DNA of 64,000 nt from Amborella trichopoda (taxonomy: Eukaryota > Streptophyta > Magnoliopsida > Amborellales > Amborellaceae): the NCBI RefSeq assembly GCF_000471905.2, contig NW_006498527.1, positions 4,010,529 to 4,074,528 on the forward strand. The letters are read 5' to 3'. Positions 11,601 through 22,619 of this stretch are shown piece after piece. A program made the position numbers and the translations under genes. Under the pieces are notes generated by a model. That model was given only the letters and a program-made list of their open reading frames with translations. It made no database searches and was not told where the DNA came from. Numbering within the stretch: position 1 is the stretch's first letter; the number at the start of each line of letters is the position of its first letter.

Positions 11601-14600
11601 GTCTCCATTTTCACTGTCTGGTATTGATGTTCTTCTCAGCAAGAATAATACAATAGAAACTAGAACTTTGAAGTTACTGTGTATCTTTTCCAACACACCA
11701 ATCCTGTGAAGTGACAAAACTTTCGTTTTCTCGTAAAAAAGGAGAAATCAAATCCTATGCATGAAATTAGAGCTAGCATAACTAGACTGAAGGAAGATAG
11801 TATACCTCCCAAGAAATGGCATTGGAGTAATTTGAAGACTTTACTGAATAAAGGAACGATGATAGAGCAGCAAGCTCCTGCAAGCTCCTTCAAAATACAA
11901 ATTCGATATTATATTAGTTACATGTCTATCAAAAGATCAATAAAAAAAAACCAATCTTGACATTGAATCAGAAAGATTGAATAGAAAAAGTGGCAATCAC
12001 AAACATATAAAACATCATGAAGGGAGATCAGGAATAAGAGGTTGTGACTCTAGAAGCTACATAGCTGAGACTACAGCATTTTGGATAAAGAATAAACTGA
12101 TATAGCTTTAATTTGCACTAATCTCCATGTCGAGCCACAAAGAGCAAGTACATGAAACAGAAAAGGCATAGGATATCATTCAATCGTCAATAACATACCG
12201 CAAAGCCCAAAGCGGACTATCATAATCATGTGCAGTGATTCCCTCGCTAATAATCCTGCCAGAGAAAATCAATCCATGATTTTAACATCTACAAGGAATC
12301 CCCATTAACTGGTTATGAATTAATAGCATTCGTCTCACTCTCTCTATGTGTAGTTGCACACCATTGAGCCCACATTACCTCTCAAAACTTTCAGATAAGC
12401 CTTCAAACCAGTTAAGGACAAGTGTTTTAGGAATACGGGTTCGATGATTCCGTAGAAGGAAACAAAAAGCACAATTCCTGTAGCACACAACAAAAACAAG
12501 TCATAGTATTATCCAGTGTTTTAAAACTTGGCATTCAGGTCAGTACTTGCCCTAATTGAATCATCTCAGAATCCTGGTGACGATTATGATTAATCAAGAG
12601 ACTTCCCAGAGTATAAGGCTTCCTATCAATTAACTACACCAAGTCTCTCTAAGACTCAGCTGAAGCCAACTTGGTATGACACAGCTCAGGAGTCTAGCAA
12701 GTCCCAAGAACCCAAAGACTATTTTTAATATAAAAAGAAGACAACGAACAAACCATTAGTTCTTCTATAACACACAGTTCAACTAACATTGGATCAGAAC
12801 TCAACACAACACTAGCACAAAATCCACTGATGAAAATGATCGCGTTTTCTTTCCTAGATCCAATCCAAAGTGAGAGTGGAACTTCTTAAAGTGAAGCTTA
12901 GAGAAACAGACAGTCCAAAAGCATGACCTCACCATAACCATTTTCCTTTCATTATCCCTTCTTTCAATCGTGTTTCGGCGTCATCCTTCTTGATTCGTTT
13001 CACAGAAGAAGGTGGCTTAAGGGCATGAGTACAGGCCTGAAAGAGGACAATATCATTGTAACAACACATTCAGCAATTATAGATTTGACATAAAAGAGAA
13101 GAGCTTTCATGGATGAGAAAATTTATCTTCAGATTCAGACCACCTTATAAATAACAGAAGCCGCAAGTTCCATCAAACTGTGCAGTGAACTAGCAATGCT
13201 GCCAACCCTGCCTCTCATTGCAATGTCAATATACCTGTCTCCCCAATATACAGTTAGTCATCCAAATATGCAAAATGAAAGCAAGAAACAAATAGAGAAA
13301 TGAAACAAACTCACCATGGGGTACTAGACCCAGAAGAATCACTCTGGTCCAGTATCTTACTAACAACATATAAAAGTTGCTCTAACAGTTCACTTCTAAC
13401 GGAAGATCTCCTGCTCAATTTCAATTGTATCCTTGCATAAAGAATAAGTGCATTCTGCACGAAACAAGACTTTCAAGTGTCGATTCACTAATTGATAGAA
13501 GAGACAGAAGGTATTAGTGGGTTTGTACCTTTAGTCCTCGATCATGAGTCGACATCCAGCATTGAACCATAATTTCCCGAACAACCAAATGAATCTCCAG
13601 AACTTGGGTGCCTAAATTCGGACCATCCTTTAACAGAAATATATTGATGAACTGAAAAATCTTGCATGAAACCTTCTCATCTCTGCATCGTAGTTAAAAA
13701 TAATAAACACAAATATAATTTACAAAAGTCCACTATTGTTCGGGAGTAAAGAAACCACAAGTGGAAATAATTATATAGAAAGAATGGGACAATATCTATA
13801 CTACATTATTAAGCCGAAAATAAATGATGGACACATGGCGCAAGAATAAAGAGGGACCCTATCCTTAGCGAGTATGTAAGGTAAGTGACAATTAAATAGA
13901 AAATGTAGAGAAGACAATTAAATAGAAAGAATTTAAAGAACTATGTAGGTTAAATAGACCCCCTTTATTAGGATAGAAGGGATTAGATAAATTTCAAAAA
14001 TTGCATGCCAAATCTTTTCCTAAGCCTTCTCACTCCTAAATCCATGTGTACTCTTATTTCTCTTTCTCTTCTTAAATTTAGATAAGGAAATTTTTGTTAA
14101 ATTTAGATAAGGAAATTCTTTTCAAATCTTACACAAAAAATGAAATTAGCATATCAAATTTTTGTGTGAGATGCATTAAAATATTTCATTTAACTATTTC
14201 TTGGAAAGAGTTTCCCATCAAGGAGGGATATACATGGCAAAATTATTATCATATCAACTTTTCATGAGACATACATAAAAAGATTTTAGCCGTTTCTAAT
14301 AAATTGGAGAGAGTCTCCAATCAAGGAGGTATATGTTTGGAAAGATTTGACTCACATATCATCTCCATAGTTAGAGATTGCTATTTTCTCAGATGATACA
14401 TTATCATATAAATATTTATGTGTTTTATGAGGTATCCTTCTTTCCCCTTCTCTCTACCTCATCCTCCATGATGTGAGCTCATCGAAATTTGACCTTCTAC
14501 AGTGGCTCGCCTCTTACCCTATCTTTTACTTCACATGCCTCTAATCCATTGAAGGCTTGTTGCAACCTTTGTAACCAAGTGAGCATCATGTTCTAGTTTA

Positions 14601-17600
14601 AGTTTCTTTGTGTTCTAGGTATGTTCAATTTTTTTTTCTCCAAGCTTTACAAGAGAGAGAGAGAGAGAAAGAGAGGGAAACTATTTGATGTTTTCCTGTA
14701 TTTGGAACTACAATTAATCCATTTTTGTTTTTCCTTTTTTCTGAAGAGAGCGATATCATATTCTTCGAGTTTTTAAAGGTAAGATAGAACTATTTCATTT
14801 TTGGTTTCTTTTGTTTGACAATTAGTTTGTTTGATGAAATAAAGAAATGCTTTTCTATTTTATTACTATAAATTCATTCAATGGGGACTAATACATAAAC
14901 TTCCATTAAAAATATTTATAGATTTCTCTTTTTATGATATTTTGCATATTATTTCCAGTATATTTTTTTTATTTTATATTGCGAATAGCTAATTTTTAAG
15001 ATAATTTGATTTCATGGGTAGATGAATTATTTAGGTCTCTCAACACCAAATTATGTAACTTTTCTTACAATTTAGTTAGATTTATTTTTTTTGTTTTCAT
15101 ATCTTTAGATTGAATTTCTTCATTTTTTATTAGACGCTTAATGCTCTCATCACACGTGCAAAGCATGTGTTGTTTTACTAGTAAACTATAAATGTCTCAA
15201 TCTGTAGCAACAAATAAGAGATACCTATAGTGGCAACTAGATGTTAAGAATGCCTTCATGGTATTTACAAGAAGAGATATATATGGAGCAACCACCATGG
15301 TTTGTTGCTCATGACGGGTCAAACAAAGTATGTAAGTTGAAGAAAGCAATTCATGGCGAAGCAGTCCCCACGTGCATGGTTTGAGACATTCAGTGAAATT
15401 GTTATAGCACATGGGTTTCAACAGTCTTGTGGATCATTCAGTATTATCCAGAAATAATCCACTTGAATTATTGCCTTAGCAGTTTATGTTGATGATATCA
15501 TATTACAAGGAGTGATCAAGAAGGAATTAGTAAGTTGAAGGCTATCTACAACAGTATGTTCAGACAAAAGATTTGGGATGGCTAAGGTATTTTCTTGGAA
15601 TTGAGGTGGCCCGGACCCAGTAGGGCATTAGTCTGTCTCAAAGGAAATATGTAACAGATTTGTTGTTAGGAACAAGAACGTTGGGTGCTAAGCCAGTTGA
15701 TACATCTATGGATCCAAGTACTAAACTATCAAAAAATCACATATAATTGAAGACTCTGGCAGATGCAAAAGGCTTGTAGGTAGAGTTATCTACCTGACAA
15801 TCACTCAGCCAATTATAGCTTTTGCTATTGATGTAGTGAGTCAGTTTATACATTCTCCCAAAACACCACAGTGGGAAGCAGTGAGGAGGATTTTGAGATA
15901 TTTGAAGTGGGCTCCAAGTCAAAGACTCGTCTACACGAGGAATGCCCATTTTAGCATCGAGAGCAATTCTAATGTTGACTGGGCCAGGTCTCAATCAGAC
16001 AGAAGATCTATTATGAGCTACTATACCTCTGTTGGAGGAAATTTGGTAACCTGGAAAAGCAAGAAACAGAGTGTGGTAGTAAGGTCTAGTGCAAGCCGAG
16101 TACAGAGAGCAATGGCTCACAACGTATGTAAACAAATGTGATTGAAAATCTTGATGTGGAAAATGGGATTCTTAGGTGCTAAGTCACTGAAGACATTTTA
16201 TGACAATTAAGCAGCCATACATATCACCAGCAATCCAGTTTTTTCATGAGAGAACAAATCATATGATGGTAGATAGCCATTTTATTTGGCGGAAAGTGAC
16301 AAGTAATCAGATAATAACTCCATATGTGAAGTCAAAGTATCAATTGGCTAATATATTCACCAAGGTTTTTGGTCCTAACCAGACTCTGCAAATTTGTCCC
16401 AAGCTCAGTATGAGTGCTATATGTGCTCCAGCTTGAGGGGGGTGTTAAAGATTAAATTATTTTGTGGTTATTAATGCTCACTACAATGTGGGGTATCTTT
16501 GTCTTTTTTATAAACTTTAGGAGATTAGGTTACATTAAATTACTTACAAGGGCATTTTGTAATACGTATCAACATCATCTACTACAAATAAAATATTAAT
16601 AGGTGTGTGGAGGATTATTCAACCCTGGGGCAATTAGAAATCCTACACGCACCTCGCTTTCTCTATCACGTCTCTCTCTCTCTCTCTCTCGCTCTCTCTC
16701 TTATTTCTCCACTTTCTCCCGTCACACTTCTTCTTTTCTTCTTTTTTTTTATCTTCTTCTGATTTGCTCTTTATTAACAATATTGATAACTTACTTTGTA
16801 ACTCTATTACGTAATAATATAAATCTTTCTCATAGGTGGTAGAGAGGATGATTTAGAGCCCAATAGAGAGGAATTTGATAGCGAGGATGGAGGTGGAACT
16901 GATGGTGGAGAATTGACAATGAAGATGAAAATTAGTTATTATATATGACTTGTATTCATTTTTCTTAGCATTTATGAATTTGTCATCAGTATGTGATTTA
17001 CTATTGTAACAAACTGACTGTGGTCTATGAGATGTGAAGTTATGGAGTTGTGACTTTATAATTTTTTGCCTTCAACAAATCATTTTCATTGTTATTGTTT
17101 ATTGATTATTGGAGTACATCATGAGATATGGACACATGGAATGTTATAATTTTATTTTTATTCATATTATTTTCTTAAATTTTCTTATTTTTCAATTTTT
17201 TGGATTTTCATGTTTTCTCTCTTTCAATTTTTTTGTATTTTTCTATTTCTTATTTGTTTAATTCATAACCATTTGACCGATAAACCGGTCCAGTCTAACT
17301 CGTCAGGCTGAAAAATGCCCTCATCAATTTAACCTCTGGTAGATCACATCCAACCACGAACAACCCCAAATGTTAATAATCCACTTCTTCATATCAAGCA
17401 GTATAAGAATCAGAATAAACATACAAAACAAAACAAAAAAAAGTCATAAGTTCACTCAAAGAATTTGAAAAGTTCATTCAATGAATATTTCAAAATTATG
17501 AGTGCTTCTTCACTTCATGTATTACAAGGCAAAGCATTTCCCCAACTGAAATTATCAACAGTCCTAATTAAAAAATAAGAAGTTTGGACAGCATCCCTTT

Positions 17601-20600
17601 TGGTTTCTTCTTGAAGCTCAAACAAATTTTTGAAAGGGCCACCAAGCTAAGCTAAATGGTGAAGATGATAAAATATGTCAATAGATATGCTATTTTCTTA
17701 ATAATTAAAATATTGAAAGCTATTTTGAGCCAAATTTGAGTGTGAGCACACCCACAAAGATGCGTGCACGGAAGCACGGAGGCATGCAAACACACAGGCT
17801 CTAAAGCAATTAGAGAGAAAAAGAAAATGCCTTCAGAATTATAAACCCTCAATCTATCAAGATATATATTAGAAGGCCTCATCTCCCTCAAAGGAAAACA
17901 ATTTATCGCTCATAGGAAAATGGAGACACAAAGCTTGTCTCTTGAGCCATTTACTGTGTAAAACGAACCTCAAGTGAGGACCAAACCCAACAAACCACTT
18001 GACAAGTTCCTCCCTTAAATTATCAGGGAAGTCTCCAGGAGGATTCTCCAAGAGTATATGAAGCGTCTGGACTTCTTTAGAGCTCGTATTGGAATTCAAC
18101 TCTCCCTTCAAAGATAGTTCCACTTTTCTCATTAAATTAAGTACTAGACCTGAACACAGTAACATATGAGTCAGAAAATGAACAGCAAAGGGCAGCACTA
18201 CACTGATAAAAAGCAATATTTATTTGAAACTCAGAAAGAATGGCTCCAGAACCGTAAGTCAAAATAACAAAATGGCATAACATCATGAAGTCGACACTCA
18301 CTGCAATAAAGTCGCTTTCTCAAGTTTATGCGATACTGTTTTTTGGCCACCAGTTGTTGAAGAATGTTGTAGTAATCAGAAGGAAAGTTTGTAGCATCCC
18401 GTAGAACTTCCCATATGTGATTGAAGAGTGGCTTAATGGCAGGCAATAGCAGCACTGTCCTACCTGAAAGGAAAACCATTCATAAGCATTGTAAAAAAAT
18501 TTAAAAAAATGCACTAATAAAAGCACAATTGCTCTGTACAGCAATTCAACATACAAACAGAACTTCTACAAGGTCCAATGCATAATAATCAAACTATGAG
18601 ATTAAAAGCACAAATATTGCCCTCATAAAAGCACGCAGGCCATGAAGTCAGAGCCAGAACACTGCCCCAATAAGAAGTAGACAATTGCCTTGTTCAGCAA
18701 TTCAACATACAAATGGAACTATTCAAAGTTCCAATGCTTGGTAATGGCACTATGAGATGAAAATCTTCTATGAAATAAAGGCATGTTGCAAGAAGACCAT
18801 AAATTCAGAGCCAAAATCACATACAATTCCTATATCCACCTAGCAATGAGAGGCATCCAAACAAGATCCCACACACCAAACCAGCTACATCTTTTAATTA
18901 CTGGCAGCTATTCCAGAGGTCAGAGCTAATCTCATAGTCCTATATCCACCTTAAGATCTACACTGAAACCACTTGCATTTTCCTCTTCCCTTCTTCACAA
19001 GGAGCAAAGAACCAACAATCACAAATATCAAACACTCCCAACCTCCAATGTAACTTCCCTAGCTATTTTAACGTTTAAGAATTTTCATAAACAATCTTTA
19101 ACTATCTGCTCCAAGTTCCTGTAATCATTAAGATATAGCCAGGACCCAAACACTCCTTCACTATGAAAAGCCCCATTGAATACCTCACCCCTTATAAAGT
19201 GACTTACAGCTTCGAAAAGTTTAGGGCCAGTTTGGAAACTCCACTTATTCATAAAATAAGCCCCAACATCTAGCATCTAGCTGTTCATTCAATAATTGTT
19301 TTAAGCATTGTTGGTGCTATACAGTTATTCATGAGAAAGTCCTGTCTCTCTCACTCACATAAAAAACAGTGCAATCTCTTCCCCACGTACTTTAAAGAAA
19401 AGTGGAAAAAGAAAAAACCCTTTGCCCCTTATTCATGAATAACCCTCATTCGTGAGTAACAGATAAAGTTACCAATCATCCAAACTGATCCTTAACGTAC
19501 CACTGAAATAAGATAAGGACACATATAAACAGAAATCTGCCAATACGAGTAACATATCTATCAAATGACAAGGGCAGTCAATTTTCAATCGAGTAAGTTT
19601 CTAGTTTTATGTAATCATCAGATTTCAGGCTCATATACTAAATGAATGAATATACCTTGTTTCCAAATAAATTATTCTTTAAGAATGTTATGATAGAAAT
19701 ACACTAACATTTTTACAATTGCTAATAGTCATTCTTGACAATAAGCACAGAACATTTTTGACAATTGTTAATAGTCATTTTTTGTCAATAAGCTGTTAGC
19801 AACCCATTCTAGGATGATTTCCATTTTCCAGAACCCGATTGCAGGATCACTAATAACACATTTTTAAAATCCATGTGGAGCAGATATTGTTCTAAAGTAC
19901 TATTTAAACATCAAAAAGGGAAAAAAGAAAATGATGATTCCATAATCAGCTGATTTACATTCACAGGCATGAACAACCCTACTTAATCAAGGGAAAAATT
20001 AGTCCCCATAACAAAATATGAAAAAAATAATAATAAAGAGTAAAAAACAAAACAGCAAAATGAAGAAAATAGGTGAAGGAAAAAAATATGGTTATACATA
20101 GGAATTGGAATATTCCATTAGCTACCTGAATACTTAATGTCTTCTGCATGGTCAACAAAGTTCTTAAGAGTCTTAAAGAAAATTGGTTTCACTGCCCTTT
20201 TCCTGCTCGTGGATATCTCTGTGGCCACACACTGGATGAGCAATGTGAGAAGATATGGCCACGTTTCAGCTGCAAGAACAATATAATCCAGTGTGAATGC
20301 CAAAAGTACGCATAACATTTCATCAAAACAATGTTAAGCGATAGTACTTAGTTCAGTGTGAATGCACCTCACAATAATAACATAACATAACATCTCAAAA
20401 AATTATGACCTCATAATCCTGCTGGAAAATGCAGTTCCCACACCGGAAAACCTTATGATGGCCCAAAAATATATTTTCACACCAAATATGAAGTTCCAAA
20501 ATGGTGCATATCTTGCGGATGCGTGAATGCTTGAAAATGATTGTTCCAAATAATTTGTTCTACTACTATTTATAAGGCTTGAAATCCATTTTCTCCAAAT

Positions 20601-22309
20601 CCATAATTGTCAAAGTCAAGAGGATAAATTTGAGGGTTTTCTGGGAGGAATCACGTTTTCAAGCAGATTTTCAGATGCCGCTTTACATTTTATCACAAAG
20701 CTTAGGACTTGCATAAACCTTTTCCATGATATGTAGCACAGTATGAACGCCAAGAAGATCTAATAATAACAACAAGCATTTAAAACTATATTAAATCAAT
20801 AATATAAAGTTCAGTGTGAATGCCAAGTAGGTTCCTCATAATAACGAGCAGCATACATGTCAAAAAACTATATTAGATCTTCCAGGATCAGAGTTCAAGG
20901 AGTCAGCCAAGGCTCAGTCGACTCAGCCGAGCAACTAGGCCTCAGCACCCTGCCAGGGCGAGTTTCTATTCCAACTCGCCCTTCTTAAAATCCCTTAAAT
21001 CACAAATTTTGTTTAAAAACCACTAATATATGATTTAGAAATATGCATCTATAAAAGTTTTAGGTGCTCCATGATGATTTGTGAGATATTCTTATTATAT
21101 ACTGTATTGTTTTTATTTTTATTGAAATATTTCAATATATAAATCAATTTTTTCAATAATCGATCTTTTATACAACTTTTTTCATCTTTTACAGACTTTA
21201 ACAATTTCTACTTCTTATTTCAGTTTGTGCCAGTTTTTATTTTAATAATTTTTTACTGTTGTTTTTTATTTTTTATTTTGGGCCTATTTGGTGTTTTGCA
21301 GGACTCGGCCAAGTAAGTCAGCTCAGGCTAGGCCGAGCCCAAGGCCTGAGCTGAATTCTATAACCTTGTCCAGGATCTAGGCTTGAGATCAGTTAATGTG
21401 TTTACAATTGCAACACTACACCGAAGACATCCAGTATTTTAACCCCCAAAACCAGAAAATTACTTAAAAAATTGCATGTATAATGCATAGATTAACAATA
21501 AAAGGCAATCACAATCAGAGCTTTATTGAATGAATGCAAAAATAGCAAACCCTAACATAACTATAATCATATTCCAACAGGATTAGATTCATTAAATGAG
21601 TAATTTATTCTAGATTTCTTATAGAAATCAATGACATTTGCAGCAAATTAACGACTACAGGCAATACATGAAGCATAAAAAATAGTCGGAGTGCTAAAGT
21701 AGTATATGAATTTTACTTTTTTAAAATGGGATTGAGCTGGAAATTTGAAGGTGTTTGTGCCCATGTGAGGCACACCTAAAAAAATCAGGTACACATTCTC
21801 AAAAATTTCAGTCTAATACGATTTGTAAATAGAATAGAACAAAACTTAAATACTAACACACACTCCCAACCGTCTAGCCCCATTGTATGTGTGTATGTGT
21901 GTATGTGTGTATGTGTGTGTGTGCGTGTGTGCGTAAATGGAAATTACAGTGAGGAATCTCATTCCGCTGGAGCTTAGCAGTGTTCTTGCTGAGAAATTTG
22001 CAGAAGCTGCGGCATCCTGGCTCTTCCAGATAAATGTCCAAAAGCTTAACCCCTTCCTGGAACAAATCAACAAAAAAAAACCATTAACACCATTTAAAAT
22101 CATGAAATTGAAATGCTAAATGTCTCACAACTTCATAGAACCTTCCTGGAACAAATCAACAAACAAAAAACCATAAACCTCATTAAAAATCATGAAATAA
22201 TAAGCACACTAAGCTAAGGAAATTGAATAAAAACCATCACCTCTCTGATTTTTGTTTTGTCGGATGAAAGTTTAGAGACGATCTCATGTATATCTCTGGA
22301 CATAGCCAT
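5670..22309 (-). CDS. ATM: Serine/threonine kinase ATM, N-terminal 17 exons (gene continues off the left edge)
   Basis: ATM is the nuclear PIKK-family kinase that senses DNA double-strand breaks. Coding exons (plus coordinates, read right to left): 22241-22309, 21948-22056, 20126-20269, 18302-18463, 17987-18149, 13529-13682, 13315-13454, 13144-13234, 12933-13036, 12379-12477, 12199-12255, 11806-11887, 10407-10481, 7825-7866, 7606-7676, 6158-6206, 5670-5741. Every intron is GT-AG and all splice phases agree, giving 1,683 nt = 561 codons without a stop. Recognised plant ATM segments in order: SKLSSDKTKIRE (TAN-motif region), SETWPYLLTLLIQC, PLFNHIWEVLRD, LENPPGDFPDNLREE, FLLKDGPNLGTQ, ALILYAR, KGKWLW, IWSCLMHWLPIFSNV, DVPQEVWDLKLF and FHLRQKLLRAIL. 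Full-length plant ATM exceeds 3,000 residues, so the FAT, kinase and FATC regions lie outside. The start is the first ATG after the leader intron; the third codon is also Met and could serve. Exon 5's donor (GTTTGG) is weak, and a mini-exon after it is possible because family members have about six more residues there. Introns 2, 5, 13 and 15 carry transposons. Confidence 0.93.
6598..7056. mobile_element. Non-autonomous hAT-type element in ATM intron 15
   Basis: The 459-bp element begins CAGTGTTTTAAATAG and ends CTATTTGAAACACTG. It is flanked by an exact 8-bp duplication, ACTCCAAT, at 6,590-6,597 and 7,057-7,064. Eight-bp duplications and CAGTG-type ends fit the hAT superfamily. The interior holds no transposase. 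It is mostly a direct duplication of about 140 bp: the block starting GGAAATGCGGCTCCTTGATGG occurs near 6,678 and again near 6,818. GC-rich subterminal motifs (GCCGCCTAGG-like) flank the duplication. Confidence 0.88.
8063..8446 (+). mobile_element. MULE-type MITE, family M1, copy in ATM intron 13
   Basis: A 384-bp element that starts GGAAAAAGTTTATATAAGG and ends TATAGAAACCACACCC. It is flanked by an exact 9-bp duplication, TTAAAAGAA, at 8,054-8,062 and 8,447-8,455. A 9-bp duplication points to Mutator-like mobilisation. Family hallmarks inside are ACCTCAAAAA near the start, a GATCATCTCRAC-like block, and a GACCGTC-type block before TTTCAA. The other copies in this window are listed separately. 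Confidence 0.85.
8506..9955. repeat. Element filled with degenerate GATTCC/GGAATC motifs (ATM intron 13)
   Basis: For about 1.4 kb, short motifs of the GATTCC/GGAATC kind recur on both strands every few tens of bases. The ends form an imperfect inverted repeat: the left reads CGTAGTTACCGAAATCTC, and the right, reverse-complemented, reads CATAGTTGTTGGAAATC. Within it, 9,075-9,165 holds about three copies of a 33-bp unit containing TTAGGATTGGCTCG. No protein is encoded and no convincing target duplication was found. It looks like a decayed fold-back or non-autonomous DNA element, but the class is uncertain. Confidence 0.5.
11457..11479. repeat. (CTC)n microsatellite in ATM intron 12
   Basis: A run of about seven CTC/CCT trinucleotides within a pyrimidine-rich stretch. 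The rest of intron 12 (10,482-11,805) shows no element or exon I can recognise. Confidence 0.85.
13795..15181 (+). mobile_element. Complete non-autonomous Helitron in ATM intron 5
   Basis: The element begins TCTATACTACATTATTAA, a typical plant Helitron 5' end, right after an A. It ends CTAG followed by a T, which is insertion between A and T without target duplication. Just upstream of the end is a hairpin: ACACGTGC (15,152-15,159), loop AAA, GCATGTGT (15,163-15,170), one mismatch in eight, 7 nt before the CTAG. The 1,387-bp interior has no Rep/helicase coding, so it depends on an autonomous partner. It contains pyrimidine-rich and AT-rich stretches and no recognisable captured exon. Confidence 0.85.
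15190..16442 (+). pseudogene. 5'-truncated Copia retrotransposon: RT and RNase H remnants
   Basis: Ty1/Copia polymerase remains are read in several frames. From about 15,230 come LDVKNAF and EIYMEQPPWF, then VYVDDIIL (the Y-x-D-D catalytic box of reverse transcriptase), then DLGWLRYFLGIEVA. The RNase H tail is open at 15,836-16,138 (QWEAVRRILRYLK, VTWKSKKQSVV) and 16,200-16,433 (KSKYQLANIFTK). Stops and frameshifts separate the blocks, so it is inactive. Gag, protease, integrase and the 5' LTR are missing; the copy starts almost directly after the Helitron end. A polypurine tract (GAGGGGGG, 16,435-16,442) leads into the 3' LTR. It sits on the plus strand, antisense to ATM, in ATM intron 5. 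Confidence 0.88.
16443..16779 (+). mobile_element. 3' LTR of the truncated Copia element
   Basis: The 337-bp LTR starts TGTTAAAG directly after the polypurine tract and ends TTATTAACA, giving the terminal inverted repeat TGTTAA/TTAACA. It contains a (CT)n run at about 16,671-16,701. No matching 5' LTR is in the window, so the 5-bp target duplication cannot be tested. Confidence 0.75.
20889..21368. mobile_element. Non-autonomous hAT-type element in ATM intron 2
   Basis: A 480-bp element flanked by an exact 8-bp duplication, TCCAGGAT, at 20,881-20,888 and 21,369-21,376. The left end reads CAGAGTTCAAGGAGTCAG. The right end, reverse-complemented, reads CAAGGTTATAGAATTCAG. GC-rich subterminal stretches containing GGCCGAG/CTCGGCC pair across the element. 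The AT-rich middle encodes nothing recognisable. Confidence 0.82.
21888..21934. repeat. (TG)n/(TGTA)n microsatellite beside the ATM exon 2 donor
   Basis: A compound TG/TGTA repeat. On the gene strand it is a CA/CATA repeat beginning about 15 nt after the exon 2 splice donor at 21,947. It is in the position where intronic CA repeats can influence splicing in other genes; whether it does so here is unknown. Confidence 0.9.
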
Positions 22310-22315
22310 GATTCC

Positions 22316-22600
22316 TCTGCAAAACAAATGCCACAAAGTTCGTTTCTAATGAATTTCAGATATGAATAATGATTGACTACTGCTGTAAGTGTGTTTATTT
22401 CATAGATTATTACCGATTAATTAAGGAAATAGATCTGCATTTTCCGATCAAAATGCAAAGCCAGGGAAGTGAAATTGCAGCCTCTGAAAATGTGTAAACG
22501 AAGGCGAATTTAGAAGAGGAATGACGCGGGAACGTAGGGCTGGCTTTTATGAACGGAAAAAGTTTATATAAGAAGTTCATATAAGGTTGCAATGCATCCC
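22316..22600 (-). promoter_or_regulatory. ATM: ATM leader: 5' UTR exon, leader intron and proximal promoter
   Basis: Seven bases upstream of the ATM start codon is a good acceptor (TTTTGCAG, exon from 22,316). About 100 bp further upstream the minus strand has a donor, ATCG then GTAATAATC, so that a non-coding exon would end at 22,414 and a leader intron would span 22,317-22,413. The non-coding exon's 5' limit cannot be seen. The region to about 22,560 is pyrimidine-rich on the minus strand, as plant 5' UTRs often are. Near 22,556 there is a short stretch like the terminus of the 9-bp-TSD MITE family. Transcript data would settle the structure. Confidence 0.6.
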
Positions 22601-22619
22601 AAAAAACATCCACAAGAAA

